In this document: piece after piece, positions 41,625 to 50,687 of the stretch
How positions within the stretch are numbered: position 1 is the first letter of the stretch
Layout: every line of letters begins with the position of its first letter
Assembly: GCF_000166135.1 (NCBI RefSeq)
Contig: NC_014666.1
Coordinates: 8,508,601-8,572,600 of the forward strand
Direction of reading: 5' to 3'
DNA from: Pseudofrankia inefficax
GTDB taxonomy: Bacteria > Actinomycetota > Actinomycetes > Frankiales > Frankiaceae
Length of the DNA stretch: 64,000 bases
The notes under the pieces: generated by a model
Seen by the model: the letters and a program-made list of their open reading frames with translations, nothing else
Database searches by the model: none
What the model was told of the DNA's origin: nothing
Position numbers and translations under genes: made by a program

Positions 41625-42034
41625 CGCTGTCTCCGTCAACAAGAGGTCCGGCGCGGGATCCGCCGGGTTCTGCGGTGGTCATCGAGGACTCTACGGATCC
41701 GCCGGGCGCTTGGCGGCTCTCAGCCACACGACCGTAACGACCCGGCCATCGCCGCCGGAGTCCTGCCGACCCGCCACGCGCGGACCAGGGACATCACCGA
41801 GACGACCAGAGCCGGCACCGAGCCGGTCACGGGCCGACCGGGGACGGCCGTCAGTGATCGCTTATGGGTCGTTTATCGTTCCAATGGCGCGAAACCAGGG
41901 CTTACGGCTGCTCCATGCCGATAAGCGCGAATAGCGACAGCGATGCGACGGATGGTGCACACGCGTGATCGGAGCCGAGCGGCAGCGCGCCGTGACGCAG
42001 TCATGATGGCCGACGTCGCACACTGCGAGCCCCG
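41625..42034. other. Divergent intergenic region, 410 bases
   Basis: It lies between the peroxiredoxin and the membrane glycosyltransferase and must hold both promoters. No gene, RNA motif or OxyR-like site was recognised with confidence. Confidence 0.4.
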
Positions 42035-44194
42035 ATGACCGTCGATGTGTCATCGCCCGAGACGACGGTTCCACTCCGGCTCGGCCGGCGGCGACCAACC
42101 GGCCCCGGCTGGCGGCCGCACGCACCGACGACCGATTTCGGGGACTACGGCTGGCGTCTCTGGTTGGCCCGGATCGACGCGCCGACCCGGGCCGTCCTGC
42201 TGATCGCGGTCTGCTCGTTCGTCGGGAGCCTCCTGCTGCAGACCGGCTTCTACCGGGAGGGCTCCGGCGACGCCGACGAGGCCGCCTACGTCCTGCAGGC
42301 ACGGATGCTGCTGGACGGACGGCTCACCCTCGATTCCAGAGTCGTGGAGCCGTTCTTCCAGCCATGGCTGACCGGCATGCACGGCACCGAGGTGTTCACC
42401 AAGTACCTGCCGGGCTGGCCCGCGCTGCTCGCGGCCTCACAGGCTGTCTTCGGCACGATGGCCGTCGCTCCCGCGGCGATCGCGGCCTGCTGGGTCATCG
42501 GGACCTACCTGCTCACCCGCGAGCTGTTCGAGGACGGCTGGACGGCCGCCATCGCGGCCGGCCTCGTCGCGCTCTCCCCGCTTGTGCTGCTACACACCGC
42601 GCTTCCGCTGGCGTACGCCCCCTGCGCGGCCGTGCTCACGTTGGCCAGCGCCCTGCTGCTACGCGGGGTCCGGACCGGGACACGAGGCCCGCTGATTGGC
42701 GGTGGCGCGCTGGTCGGGTTCGCCCTGCTGATCCGGCCGTTCGACGCGGTTCTCGTCGTCGGGCCGCTCGTCCTGTTCGCGGCCACGCGGATGTGGCGAA
42801 CGCCGACGATCCTGCTGGCCCGCGCGGGCTGGGGCGTTCTCGGCGCGGCTCCGTTCGTCGGCCTGCTGCTGGCCTACTGCTCGCACGTGACGGGATCGCC
42901 GCTGCGGCTCCCGCAGACGGCGTCGGACCCGCTGGACACGTTCGGCTTCGGCCCGCGGCGCATCCTGCCGTCCGAGCCGACCTTCACCTTTACTCATCAC
43001 CTGGCCGTGCAAGCTCTGCAGGAGACGTTGAAGGCGGCGCCAAGCTGGTATTTCGGCGGCTTCGGCCTGATCGCGCTCGCCGTCGTCGGCCTGCTGGCTC
43101 CGCGGCGCCGCGCGGAACGCCTGCTGCTGGCCAGCACGACCGCGGCGATACTGATCGGCTACTTCTTCTGGTGGGGATCGGCCTTCGCCATGCCCGGGCT
43201 GCGCAACGGCCTCGGCCCGCACTACCACCTGGCGGGTTTCACTCCGATCGTGATCCTCGGGGCCGCCGGTGCCCGCTGGCTGTGGTCGCTGATTCCAGCG
43301 GAACAGCGCGGCAGGCGCCGGGCGCGTCAGGCGCGTCCGAAGCCGCTGGTCCGGGCCACCGCCCTGGTGCTCTCCTTCGCCGGGTTGACCGCCCTCACCG
43401 TGCCGACCCTTCAGGGCAGGATCGATGTCCAGCGCGGCGTGAACTCCGGCAACGCCTTCCTGGACGCGCTGATCCCCGATCACCTCCCGGGCCCGGCGCT
43501 GGTGGTCGTCACGCCGGCGATCCCGACCCACTACACCCAGCTTCCGTACCACACGCTGCGTAACTCGGCAGACCTGGACGGGCCGATCGTCTACGCGGCC
43601 GACATCGGCCCCGGCATCGCCGCGCTGCCCGACCGGATGCCCGATCGGACGATCTACCGCCTGCGGCCCAACGAGCTGGTCGACGCGGACGTCCCCGGCA
43701 GCTACCGGGGCTCGTTCGTCCAGCTGCACCAGGTCCAGGGCACCAGCATCCAGATCCGGGTGACCGTCCGGCCGCCGGCCGCCGGGACCGCGGGCATCCC
43801 CGCCGGCGGCCTGGGGGCGGGCGCCCGGCTGTATGTACGGCTGGGCGATCAGACCCAGTCCCAGCGGCTACCGGCCGGCGGTGCCAGCACGTTTGTCCTG
43901 AATGGTGCCGGGTCCGCCGGGTCGGGCGAGCTCAGCGCCGCGACGCTCTCGGCACCGGCCGAGCTCGTCGTGGGCTTCACGACCGGCGACGGGGCCGGCG
44001 CCGCGAGCTGGGAGGAACGGTTCCCACTGATGCGGCACGCGACCGGTGACCTCACGCTGCTGGCACCCGGCCTCGGGTGGCGCCGGCTGACCGGCACCCT
44101 GGCCAGCACCGTGGCCAACAACGAGTCGCAGTGGCTCGCCGCCCGCGTCGAACCCACCCTCGACGTCGCCCTCACCGGATCGGATGCCCGCTGA
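42035..44194 (+). CDS. Membrane glycosyltransferase, GT-C/GT39-like
   Basis: This 719-residue protein has about ten membrane helices between residues 50 and 450. The first extracellular loop holds GSGDADEAAYVLQARMLLDG, matching the acidic DE motif that GT-C enzymes use to bind polyprenyl-phosphate sugars. It also has FTKYLPGWPALLA and, later, GLGPHYHLAGFTP. The C-terminal 250 residues are soluble and beta-rich, presumably outside the membrane. It probably transfers a sugar from a lipid carrier to an exported acceptor. No pathway partner lies nearby. ATG 42035 is chosen. Confidence 0.8.
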   Translation: MTVDVSSPETTVPLRLGRRRPTGPGWRPHAPTTDFGDYGWRLWLARIDAPTRAVLLIAVCSFVGSLLLQTGFYREGSGDADEAAYVLQARMLLDGRLTLDSRVVEPFFQPWLTGMHGTEVFTKYLPGWPALLAASQAVFGTMAVAPAAIAACWVIGTYLLTRELFEDGWTAAIAAGLVALSPLVLLHTALPLAYAPCAAVLTLASALLLRGVRTGTRGPLIGGGALVGFALLIRPFDAVLVVGPLVLFAATRMWRTPTILLARAGWGVLGAAPFVGLLLAYCSHVTGSPLRLPQTASDPLDTFGFGPRRILPSEPTFTFTHHLAVQALQETLKAAPSWYFGGFGLIALAVVGLLAPRRRAERLLLASTTAAILIGYFFWWGSAFAMPGLRNGLGPHYHLAGFTPIVILGAAGARWLWSLIPAEQRGRRRARQARPKPLVRATALVLSFAGLTALTVPTLQGRIDVQRGVNSGNAFLDALIPDHLPGPALVVVTPAIPTHYTQLPYHTLRNSADLDGPIVYAADIGPGIAALPDRMPDRTIYRLRPNELVDADVPGSYRGSFVQLHQVQGTSIQIRVTVRPPAAGTAGIPAGGLGAGARLYVRLGDQTQSQRLPAGGASTFVLNGAGSAGSGELSAATLSAPAELVVGFTTGDGAGAASWEERFPLMRHATGDLTLLAPGLGWRRLTGTLASTVANNESQWLAARVEPTLDVALTGSDAR

Positions 44195-44253
44195 CGGACC
44201 CGCGACGGGCAGCCCCGGCCGGGCGGCCGGGAAGCTCGCCGGCCGAGCGCAAG

Positions 44254-44283
44254 TTGACACACGAAAGTGAGCGATCACATACT
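44254..44283 (+). promoter_or_regulatory. Promoter of the APH-type kinase gene, leaderless
   Basis: TTGACA (44254-44259) and CATACT (44278-44283) are separated by 18 bases, and ATG 44290 begins six bases after the -10 box. No ribosome site precedes the ATG, so translation probably starts at the first base of the message. Confidence 0.55.
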
Positions 44284-44289
44284 TAGTCG

Positions 44290-45375
44290 ATGACTGAGTC
44301 GACGCCCGACCGTTTACAGGTGCCCGCGGACTGGGCGGACGTGACCCCGGAGTGGATGACCGCCGCTCTCGCGGAACAGCACCCCGACGCGGTGGTCGGC
44401 GCGGTCACCCTGGTGGTCCGGGACGATGGCACCAACCGGCGGGCGCGGTTCGATCTCGACTATGCGTCCGGTTCGGGGCCCGGCCGGGTCTTCCTGAAGG
44501 CCGAGGGCGTGCACCGGGAGGTACACGCCAGGAACGGCAACCTGTTCAACGAGCCGGACCTGTTCGCCTCGGGGGTGCCGCTGCCCGTCGACCACCCGCA
44601 CTCCTACCGGGTCGTCATCGACCGCCCGGGCCTCGACTACGTGATCGTCATGGAGGACGTCACCCTCCGGGGGGCCGATCCGCGGGACTCGACCCGTCCG
44701 ATGACCGTCGACCAGGTCGCGAGTGGGCTGCGCGGGCTGGCCCGGCTGCACAGCCTGTACTGGGGGTTCACCGCCGCGACCCACCCCCGGCTCGGCTGGG
44801 TCCAGCCGTGGGCGCCGACCGAGGGCTTCCAGGCCGGCCTGCGCCGGTTCACCCCGATCGGCCTGGAACGCGGGGCCGACCACCTTCCCTCCGAGGTGAC
44901 GAAGTACGACGGCGACCAGATCGTGGACCTGTGGGTGCGCGACGTCGCGACCCTCGGCCGCGAGCCCGGGACGCTGCTGCACGCCGACGCCCACATCGGC
45001 AACACCTACGTCCTGCCCGGCGACGAGGTCGGCTTCCTCGACTGGCAGGTCGTGCGCCGCGGCCGGTGGGTTCAGGACGTCGGCTACTTCCTGGTCGGCT
45101 CGCTCACCATCGCCGACCGCCAGCGCGCCGAGGCCGACCTGCTGAAGGAGTACCTGGCCGCGCTCGACGTCCCGGCCGAGACGCGGCCGTCCTTCGAGGA
45201 CGCCTGGACGCACTACCGGGCCTCGGCCGCCTACGGGCTGGCGATCTGGCTGTCGACGCTGGGCACCGACGGCTACCAGCGGCGGGAGATCTCGCTCGCC
45301 CTCGCCGAACGGTACGGCGCCGCCTACGTCGACCTCGACTGCGAACTCGCCCTCGCGGACCTCGAACGGGCCTGA
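44290..45375 (+). CDS. Aminoglycoside-phosphotransferase-like small-molecule kinase
   Basis: This 361-residue protein of the APH/choline-kinase/EcKinase-like fold has lysine in RVFLKAEGVHREV, the catalytic loop LLHADAHIGN (H231, D233, N238) and the metal Asp251 in GFLDWQVVRRG. These are all the residues needed for phosphotransfer. The substrate is unknown. In actinobacteria such proteins often accompany acyl-CoA or secondary metabolism genes; none is adjacent here. The start is at ATG 44290 with a leaderless-type promoter. Confidence 0.85.
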   Translation: MTESTPDRLQVPADWADVTPEWMTAALAEQHPDAVVGAVTLVVRDDGTNRRARFDLDYASGSGPGRVFLKAEGVHREVHARNGNLFNEPDLFASGVPLPVDHPHSYRVVIDRPGLDYVIVMEDVTLRGADPRDSTRPMTVDQVASGLRGLARLHSLYWGFTAATHPRLGWVQPWAPTEGFQAGLRRFTPIGLERGADHLPSEVTKYDGDQIVDLWVRDVATLGREPGTLLHADAHIGNTYVLPGDEVGFLDWQVVRRGRWVQDVGYFLVGSLTIADRQRAEADLLKEYLAALDVPAETRPSFEDAWTHYRASAAYGLAIWLSTLGTDGYQRREISLALAERYGAAYVDLDCELALADLERA

Positions 45376-45423
45376 CCACCGAGCGGGCCTGCGCACCCGC
45401 CGTCGTCCAGACGTGGCCAGGGG

Positions 45424-46101
45424 TCACCCGGGCCGGACCCGCCGGGTCTCGTAGGCCCAGATGGCGATCTCGACGCGGTTCCTGGCGGCGAGTTTCGCCA
45501 TCAGGCTGGCGACGTGCGTCTTGACCGTGCTCAGCGTGATGTAGAGCTCGGCGGCGATCTCGTTGTTGGTCCGGCCGCGGGCCACCGCCGCGAGCACCTG
45601 CTCCTCGCGGCCCGTCAGGGGCTCGACGGGCTGACGCGGCGGGCGGCCCGGGCCGGCGTCGGCGAAGGCGGCCAAAAGCCGGGCCGTGACGGCCGGGGCG
45701 ATCAGCGCGTCACCGGACGCCGCGGCCTGGACGGCCTGGGCGAGCAGGTCCGGGCCGGCGTCCTTCAGCAGGAAGCCCCTGGCGCCGGCCCGCAGCGCGG
45801 CGTAGACGTACTCGTCGAGGTCGAACGTCGTGATCACGACGACGGCGACCGGGTCGGCCACGCCCGGGCCGGCGAGCCGGGCCGTCGCCTCGATGCCGTC
45901 CAGGCCCGGCATCCGGATGTCGAACAGGCACACGTCGGGGCGCAACCGGCGGGCGAGCTCGACGGCGGCCAGCCCGTCGGCGGCCTCCCCGACGACCTCG
46001 ATGCCCGGCTGGGCGTCGAGGATCATGCGCAGGCCGGTCCGGACGATCTCCTGGTCGTCGGCGACCAGCACCCGGACCGTCCGGCCCGCGGGGGCGGTCA
46101 T
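45424..46101 (-). CDS. NarL/FixJ-family response regulator
   Basis: This 225-residue protein has a receiver domain with acidic pocket DD 15-16, phospho-acceptor D61 (LFDIRMPGLDGIE) and the conserved Lys in GFLLKDAGPD. A LuxR-type helix-turn-helix follows at about residues 160-215 (LTGREEQVLAAVARGRTNNE, then LSTVKTHVASLMAKL). ATG 46101 overlaps the stop of the kinase gene by four bases, so the pair forms a two-component system. The target genes are unknown; the Rieske/FHA block divergent to the kinase is one possibility. Confidence 0.92.
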   Translation of the reverse strand: MTAPAGRTVRVLVADDQEIVRTGLRMILDAQPGIEVVGEAADGLAAVELARRLRPDVCLFDIRMPGLDGIEATARLAGPGVADPVAVVVITTFDLDEYVYAALRAGARGFLLKDAGPDLLAQAVQAAASGDALIAPAVTARLLAAFADAGPGRPPRQPVEPLTGREEQVLAAVARGRTNNEIAAELYITLSTVKTHVASLMAKLAARNRVEIAIWAYETRRVRPG

Positions 46102-47354
46102 GCCGGCTGCCCGGCGCCGGGCAGGACGGCGCGGACCGTCCAGCCGCCACCGGCACCGGGCCGCTGATCCGGCCCGGCCTCGAAGGTCCCACCGAGCAGG
46201 TGCACGCGCTCGCGCATGCCGAGCAGCCCGTACCCGGGCGTCGGGTTCGGCGAGGCCCCACTGGTGTCGCCGTCGTCGCGCACCCGCAGCCGGACCGCGC
46301 CGTCCTCGGCCGTCACCTCCACCTCGATGCCGGTCGCGCCGCGGGCGTGCCGTCGGGCGTTGGTCACCGCCTCCTGGGCGAGCCGGTAGACGGCGGTGGC
46401 CACCGGCGCCGCGACGTCGTCCACCGCGCCGGCGACGCGGACCGCGACGGGCAGCCCGGCCCGGTCGTCCGCCAGCCGGCTCAGGTCCGCGAGGCCCGGC
46501 GTCGGCGCGAGGTCCTCCGGCCGCGGCTCCAGTCCGGACAGCGGCTCCGGCCCGGACTGCGGTGGCGCCGAGGGCAGCGGTGGCGCCGAGGGCAGCGACG
46601 AGCCGGGGCCGGTCAGTGGCTGGTCGCGGCGCAGGACGCGGACCATCGCCCGCATCTCGGCCAGCGTGCGTCTCGCCTCGGTCTCGATCAGGCGCAGCGC
46701 GTCGGTGGCCGCCTCCGCGCTGGTCGGCGCCGTCGCGAGGCCCGCCTGCGCGCGGATCGCGATGGCCGAGACGTGGTGGGCGACGGTGTCATGCAGGTCA
46801 CGGGCAAGCCGCTCCCGCTCGACGAGCTTCACCTGCTCGAACTCACGCCACCGGGCCCAGGCTCGATAGCGCAGCGCGGCACCGAGCGCGGCGGACGTGG
46901 TCAGCACCGCGAGCCCACCCGCCGCGCTGCCCAGCGACACCGGGTCGGCGACGAACGACACGACGTCGGCGGCGACCGCGATCGAGAGCCCGGCCGGCAC
47001 CGCCCAGCCCTCGCCCCAGCGAGCCAGCGCGTACGGGAACAGCAGCAGATAGAACATCGAGTTCAGCTCGGGCGGCGGCCCGCTGGTCGCGAGCGAGACG
47101 ACGATGCCGACGCCGAACGCGATCGCCACCATCAGGAACGGCCTCGTCCGCCGCCACAGCAGCGTCGGCACCAGCCCGACGCCGATGACGAGCGCCACCG
47201 GCCGCAGGGGCAGATCCGGCCGCAGCAGCCCTTCGAGGAGGGCCATGGGCCCGAACACACCGACCAGAAGCCAGTCCCGCCAGACCCGGGCCGGCGGCTT
47301 CGGCCGGTCCGGATGGCCGCCGGCACGCCCGCGCCGACCGAGACCCGCCTCCAT
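46098..47354 (-). CDS. Sensor histidine kinase (HisKA_3 type)
   Basis: This 418-residue protein has an N-terminal domain of five or six membrane helices (about 28-165), then the HisKA_3 dimerisation helix with H188 in RDLHDTVAHHVSAIA. The HATPase domain carries the N box EAVTNARRHA, the G1 box RDDGD and GYGLLGMRERVHLLGG. A Pro/Ser-rich insert with a SAPPLPSAPPQ repeat separates the two halves. It should phosphorylate the coupled response regulator. ATG 47354 is used. The signal is probably sensed within the membrane. Confidence 0.92.
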   Translation of the reverse strand: MEAGLGRRGRAGGHPDRPKPPARVWRDWLLVGVFGPMALLEGLLRPDLPLRPVALVIGVGLVPTLLWRRTRPFLMVAIAFGVGIVVSLATSGPPPELNSMFYLLLFPYALARWGEGWAVPAGLSIAVAADVVSFVADPVSLGSAAGGLAVLTTSAALGAALRYRAWARWREFEQVKLVERERLARDLHDTVAHHVSAIAIRAQAGLATAPTSAEAATDALRLIETEARRTLAEMRAMVRVLRRDQPLTGPGSSLPSAPPLPSAPPQSGPEPLSGLEPRPEDLAPTPGLADLSRLADDRAGLPVAVRVAGAVDDVAAPVATAVYRLAQEAVTNARRHARGATGIEVEVTAEDGAVRLRVRDDGDTSGASPNPTPGYGLLGMRERVHLLGGTFEAGPDQRPGAGGGWTVRAVLPGAGQPA

Positions 47355-47754
47355 GAATCCTCACGGTACGGGAGCAGGCCCCACCCCGTGATCAGCCCTA
47401 AGTACGACCCGGCAATCCGCCTTCCGGCCGCCGGACCGGCCACCGAGCGGTTCCCCGCGGCCACAACGGCGGAGCGACCAGTGGCTGGTGCATCCCGGTC
47501 GCGGACCGGCCCCTATGCTGGGCGGTCGTCGGAATTCGACGGAAGGCCCCGGCCGAAATCCAGACCGCGCCATACCGCCCAAAGGCGCGCGCCGTTTGTA
47601 TCGGTGACGCAGGCCTGTCGTCAGAAAGCCGTCAGCCAGCTCTCCTTGACACGGCAGCCCACTTACGAGACAAATCATCAGGCATTCCGGCGGCGGGTCA
47701 GCCGACCGCGCGGAAACTGCCTGAGCCCGGCCGGGGGGCCGGAACGGAGGCGAT
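47355..47754. other. Divergent region before the Rieske block, 400 bases
   Basis: No gene is supported. TTGACA at 47646-47651 with a weak ACAAAT 18 bases on is a possible promoter for the DUF6529 gene. Nothing else was recognised. Confidence 0.35.
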
Positions 47755-48348
47755 ATGTCGATACCCGAGCCGACCGCGGGCACCGCCGCGCCACCGCGCC
47801 GGTCGATCCTCAGCGGGTCCACTGGGCTCGCCGGCGCCGTGCTCGTGGGCGCCGTCATCGCGGTCGCCCTCGGCGTGTACGGCCGGGAGCACGCGCCCGC
47901 CCGCCGACCGCTGTACACCCTCGGTTTCTCCAGCCCACTGCCGATGAAGGCGTGGCTGACGACAATCGTCCTCATCCTCGTCCTCGTGCAGCTCCTGACG
48001 GCGCTGTGGATGTGGGGGCGCCTGCCGGGCGTCAAATCCGCTGGACCGGTGGTTTCGATCGTGCACCGCTGGAGTGGGACGGCGGCTTTCGTCGTCTCCC
48101 TTCCGGTCGCATTCCACTGCCTGTGGGCCCTCGGATTCTCGACGGCGGATACAAGAGTCCTCGTGCACAGTGTCGCGGGGTGCACGTTCTATGGCGCCTA
48201 CGCGGCGAAGATGCTCGGCCTGCGGGTGAAATCCCTGCCCGGTTGGGCGCTGCCGGTACTCGGCGGGCTCGTCTTCTCGCTGCTCGTCCTGTTGTGGCTC
48301 ACCGCCGCATTGTGGTTCTTCACCCGCTCCGGCATCCCCCATGTCTGA
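47755..48348 (+). CDS. DUF6529-like membrane protein (cytochrome b561-like topology)
   Basis: This 197-residue protein has five predicted helices (about 25-43, 65-85, 103-122, 130-150 and 165-188). Histidines sit near helix ends (IVHRWSGTAAF, VAFHCLWAL, VLVHSVAGC), which could bind haem as in b561-type proteins. GGAGGC precedes ATG 47755. It heads a block with two Rieske proteins and an FHA protein, so a role in membrane electron transfer is likely. Haem binding is an inference. Confidence 0.78.
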   Translation: MSIPEPTAGTAAPPRRSILSGSTGLAGAVLVGAVIAVALGVYGREHAPARRPLYTLGFSSPLPMKAWLTTIVLILVLVQLLTALWMWGRLPGVKSAGPVVSIVHRWSGTAAFVVSLPVAFHCLWALGFSTADTRVLVHSVAGCTFYGAYAAKMLGLRVKSLPGWALPVLGGLVFSLLVLLWLTAALWFFTRSGIPHV

Positions 48349-48372
48349 TCCCCGCCCGAGGAAGGCGCTCAG

Positions 48373-48840
48373 ATGACGCAGGACGTCTCCACCCCGGACG
48401 GGGCGGGGTCACTCACCCGGCGGGCCATTCCCGCGGCGGTCGTGGTCGTCGGCGCGGCGGCCGGCGTCGGTGTCGCGTGGAACCACCGCGACGGTGCCGG
48501 ACCCGGCGCCAACGCGGCCGGCAGCGGCTATGCCGGCGGGTCGGCGGCGGCCAGCACACCGCTGGCGACGCTCGACCAGATCCCAGCCGGCGGCGGCCTG
48601 ATCCTCGACAAGGCCGCGGTCGTGCTGACCAAGGACCAGGCCGGCGACGTGAAGGCCTTCTCCGCGGTCTGCACGCACCAGGGCTGCACCGTGAGTGAGG
48701 TCTCCGGCGGCACGATCAACTGCCCGTGCCACGGCAGCAAGTTCGACGTGACGAGCGGCGCCCCGGTGGCCGGCCCGGCGTCGACCCCGCTGCCCCCGGT
48801 CCAGGTCAGCGTCCACGACAACGCCGTCTTCCCGGCCTGA
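48373..48840 (+). CDS. Rieske [2Fe-2S] protein with Tat-type N-terminus
   Basis: In this 155-residue protein, twin arginines (LTRRAIPAAVVVVGAAAGVG) and a hydrophobic stretch form a Tat-type signal anchor. The Rieske cluster ligands are C100/H102 in CTHQGC and C117/H120 in CPCHGS, with C105 and C119 as the disulphide pair. The cluster should sit on the outer face of the membrane and accept electrons from a quinol or haem partner. It lies 24 bases after the DUF6529 gene, probably in the same operon. Confidence 0.92.
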   Translation: MTQDVSTPDGAGSLTRRAIPAAVVVVGAAAGVGVAWNHRDGAGPGANAAGSGYAGGSAAASTPLATLDQIPAGGGLILDKAAVVLTKDQAGDVKAFSAVCTHQGCTVSEVSGGTINCPCHGSKFDVTSGAPVAGPASTPLPPVQVSVHDNAVFPA

Positions 48841-48854
48841 GAGAGAGGATCAGC

Positions 48855-49400
48855 GTGCCTCTCGTCGCGCTGCGCGTGCAGACCTCGACCACGCAGCTCA
48901 CGCTGCCCGGCGACCGCAAGGTCGTGGTCGGCCGGGCGTCGGACTCGGACATCGTCGTCAGCCACCCCAAGGTGTCCCGGCGGCACGTCGCGCTCGAGCC
49001 GTCCCCGGACGGCTGGACCGCCAGTGACCTCAGCGCCAACGGGATGTGGCACGACGGCCAGCGGGTCACCTCGGTCGCGGTCGGCGCCCAGCCGACCCTG
49101 CTGCGGCTCGGCGCCCTGGACGGCCCGGAGCTGACGCTGACGGCCATCGTCCCGGTCGACGTGCCCCCGGCGGCCCCGGCCGAGCCGGACGTCGACGAGG
49201 CCGAGACGCGGCTCGCCCCCGCCAGCGGCCCGCTGGCCCGCCCCGGCCACGCGGCGGCGCCGGCCGCGCAGCCGGCGCCCATCGCCAGCACTCCTGTCGT
49301 GACCCGGCGGCGCCCGCCGCGGTGGCTGAGCACGGTGCCCACGCTGATCTGGCTTTTCGCCGCCGCGTTCGCGCTGGGCGCGCTGGTCACGCTGTCCTGA
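48855..49400 (+). CDS. FHA-domain protein with C-terminal membrane anchor
   Basis: In this 181-residue protein, an FHA domain covers about residues 5-95 (VVVGRASDSDIVVSHP, then KVSRRHVALEPSPDG, DLSANGMWHDG) with the phosphothreonine-binding Arg and Ser-Arg-Arg-His. A Pro/Ala linker and one helix near the end (STVPTLIWLFAAAFALGALV) follow. It should recruit a phosphorylated protein to the inner membrane face. GTG 48855 has GAGAGAGGA upstream. It lies between two Rieske genes, so phosphorylation may regulate this electron-transfer module. Confidence 0.87.
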   Translation: MPLVALRVQTSTTQLTLPGDRKVVVGRASDSDIVVSHPKVSRRHVALEPSPDGWTASDLSANGMWHDGQRVTSVAVGAQPTLLRLGALDGPELTLTAIVPVDVPPAAPAEPDVDEAETRLAPASGPLARPGHAAAPAAQPAPIASTPVVTRRRPPRWLSTVPTLIWLFAAAFALGALVTLS

Positions 49401-49622
49401 CCAACCGGCACTGACAACCGCTGACAACCCCTGGCGGCGACGGACGGTAATTACGCCCGTCGAGCCGCCATTTCGCCGACTTCGTGCCGGCCGATATCCG
49501 GGGCCACGCCGCGGGCTCTCACCAGATCTTTAGAAGTTCGCGGCATGCCGCGACTCGGAAGGCCCTTCCGCACACCTACCGTCGGACGTGTGAGGCGATA
49601 CCCACTTCCAGGAGGGAATGCC

Positions 49623-50165
49623 ATGACGCTGGACGCCACGACCCAGGCGGAGCCGACGGAATCGCCGACGCCGTACCCCGGGCTGACCCGGCGAGTGACG
49701 GTTCCCCTCTTCGCCCTGGCCGCCGGCGCGGGCGGCTTCCTGGTGGCGGCGTGCGGCAGCTCGTCCGGCTCCGACACCACGAACGCCGCGACGGGCGCGC
49801 CCGCCTCGACCGACAGTGACCACGGCGCCGACGAGACCCCCAGCGGCGCCGCGCCGACGAGCGCCTCGGCCGACGACGCCAAGGAGCTCACCAGCCTCAG
49901 CAAGGTGCCGGTCGGCGGTGGCCTGGTCCTCGCCGACAAGAAGATCGTCGTCACCCGCGACTCCGGCGGCACCGTCCACGCCTTCTCCGCGATCTGCACC
50001 CACATGGGCTGCACGGTGGGCTCGGTCTCCAACGGCACGATCAACTGCCCGTGCCACGGCAGCAAGTTCGACGCCACGACCGGCAAGAACGTCGCCGGCC
50101 CGGCCCCTCGCCCGCTGTCCCCGGTCAACGTCACCGTCAAGGGCGACGACATCTACCAGGCCTGA
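49623..50165 (+). CDS. Rieske [2Fe-2S] lipoprotein
   Basis: In this 180-residue protein, a twin-arginine signal (LTRRVTVPLFALAAGAGGFL) ends in a lipobox with Cys44 (VAACGSS), so it is a Tat-exported lipoprotein. A Ser/Thr/Asp-rich linker precedes the Rieske domain with C125/H127 (CTHMGC) and C142/H145 (CPCHGS). It is a paralogue of the 48373 product, differing mainly in its anchoring. AGGAGG lies upstream of ATG 49623. A strong terminator follows. Confidence 0.92.
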   Translation: MTLDATTQAEPTESPTPYPGLTRRVTVPLFALAAGAGGFLVAACGSSSGSDTTNAATGAPASTDSDHGADETPSGAAPTSASADDAKELTSLSKVPVGGGLVLADKKIVVTRDSGGTVHAFSAICTHMGCTVGSVSNGTINCPCHGSKFDATTGKNVAGPAPRPLSPVNVTVKGDDIYQA

Positions 50166-50192
50166 CGCCAAAGATCAGAGTCACGCCGGTCC

Positions 50193-50232
50193 GAACGGGG
50201 TCGGCCCCACCGCGGTGGGGCCGGCCCCGTTC
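50193..50232 (+). terminator. Strong hairpin terminator after the second Rieske gene
   Basis: GAACGGGGTCGGCCCCACC pairs with GGTGGGGCCGGCCCCGTTC with a single G-T wobble and a 2-base centre, giving a 19-bp stem 28 bases beyond the stop codon. Confidence 0.85.
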
Positions 50233-50687
50233 GCCGTTCCAGCACGGTCGCCGCGCCGGGCCCCAAAAGAGCGTCACGTCGAGTAGCGGTCCGGGTACGC
50301 ATCTTTATCTGGACGGCCGCCCGCGGCCCGCCCGTCATGTTTCCGAAACAGCACGCAGGATTCAGCCGCACGAAACATGTTCGTCATCTCTCAACGCGTC
50401 CGAAATACATCGCCGCTCGGCGCGCATCCCGCCACGACGCACGCCGGCCGGACTCCGCACGGAAGCCCAACCGGGCATAATGTGACACAGGTCACACTTC
50501 GGTCGAGGTTTCGGATCCCTTGAGAATCCGCCTGCTGACGTGCGAACATTTCGGTCAACCCCCCGTTCTCAGGTGCCCGCGCCGACGCGGCGTACCGACG
50601 TCCGGTTACGGGTCAACCCAATTTTTCACGCGCCGACAGGCGTGTGTTCAACGCTGTATTCGTCATGGGCGGATGTCGACGGGTGGC
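50233..50687. other. Intergenic region before the glycosyltransferase, 455 bases
   Basis: The region is less GC-rich than its surroundings. It holds a perfect CRP-type site at 50481-50496 but no recognised gene. ATGTTTC/GAAACAT (about 50337 and 50379) also form an inverted pair. Confidence 0.45.
50481..50496. promoter_or_regulatory. CRP-type binding site
   Basis: TGTGACACAGGTCACA is a perfect match to the TGTGA-N6-TCACA consensus used by actinobacterial and enteric CRP proteins. It lies about 190-200 bases upstream of the glycosyltransferase start, so cAMP control of that gene is plausible. Confidence 0.6.

Noticed and set aside
47698-48698. Long antisense and shifted frames over the DUF6529/Rieske block
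   Set aside because: The plus-strand genes have Rieske ligands, Tat signals and ribosome sites; the other frames show only compositional bias.
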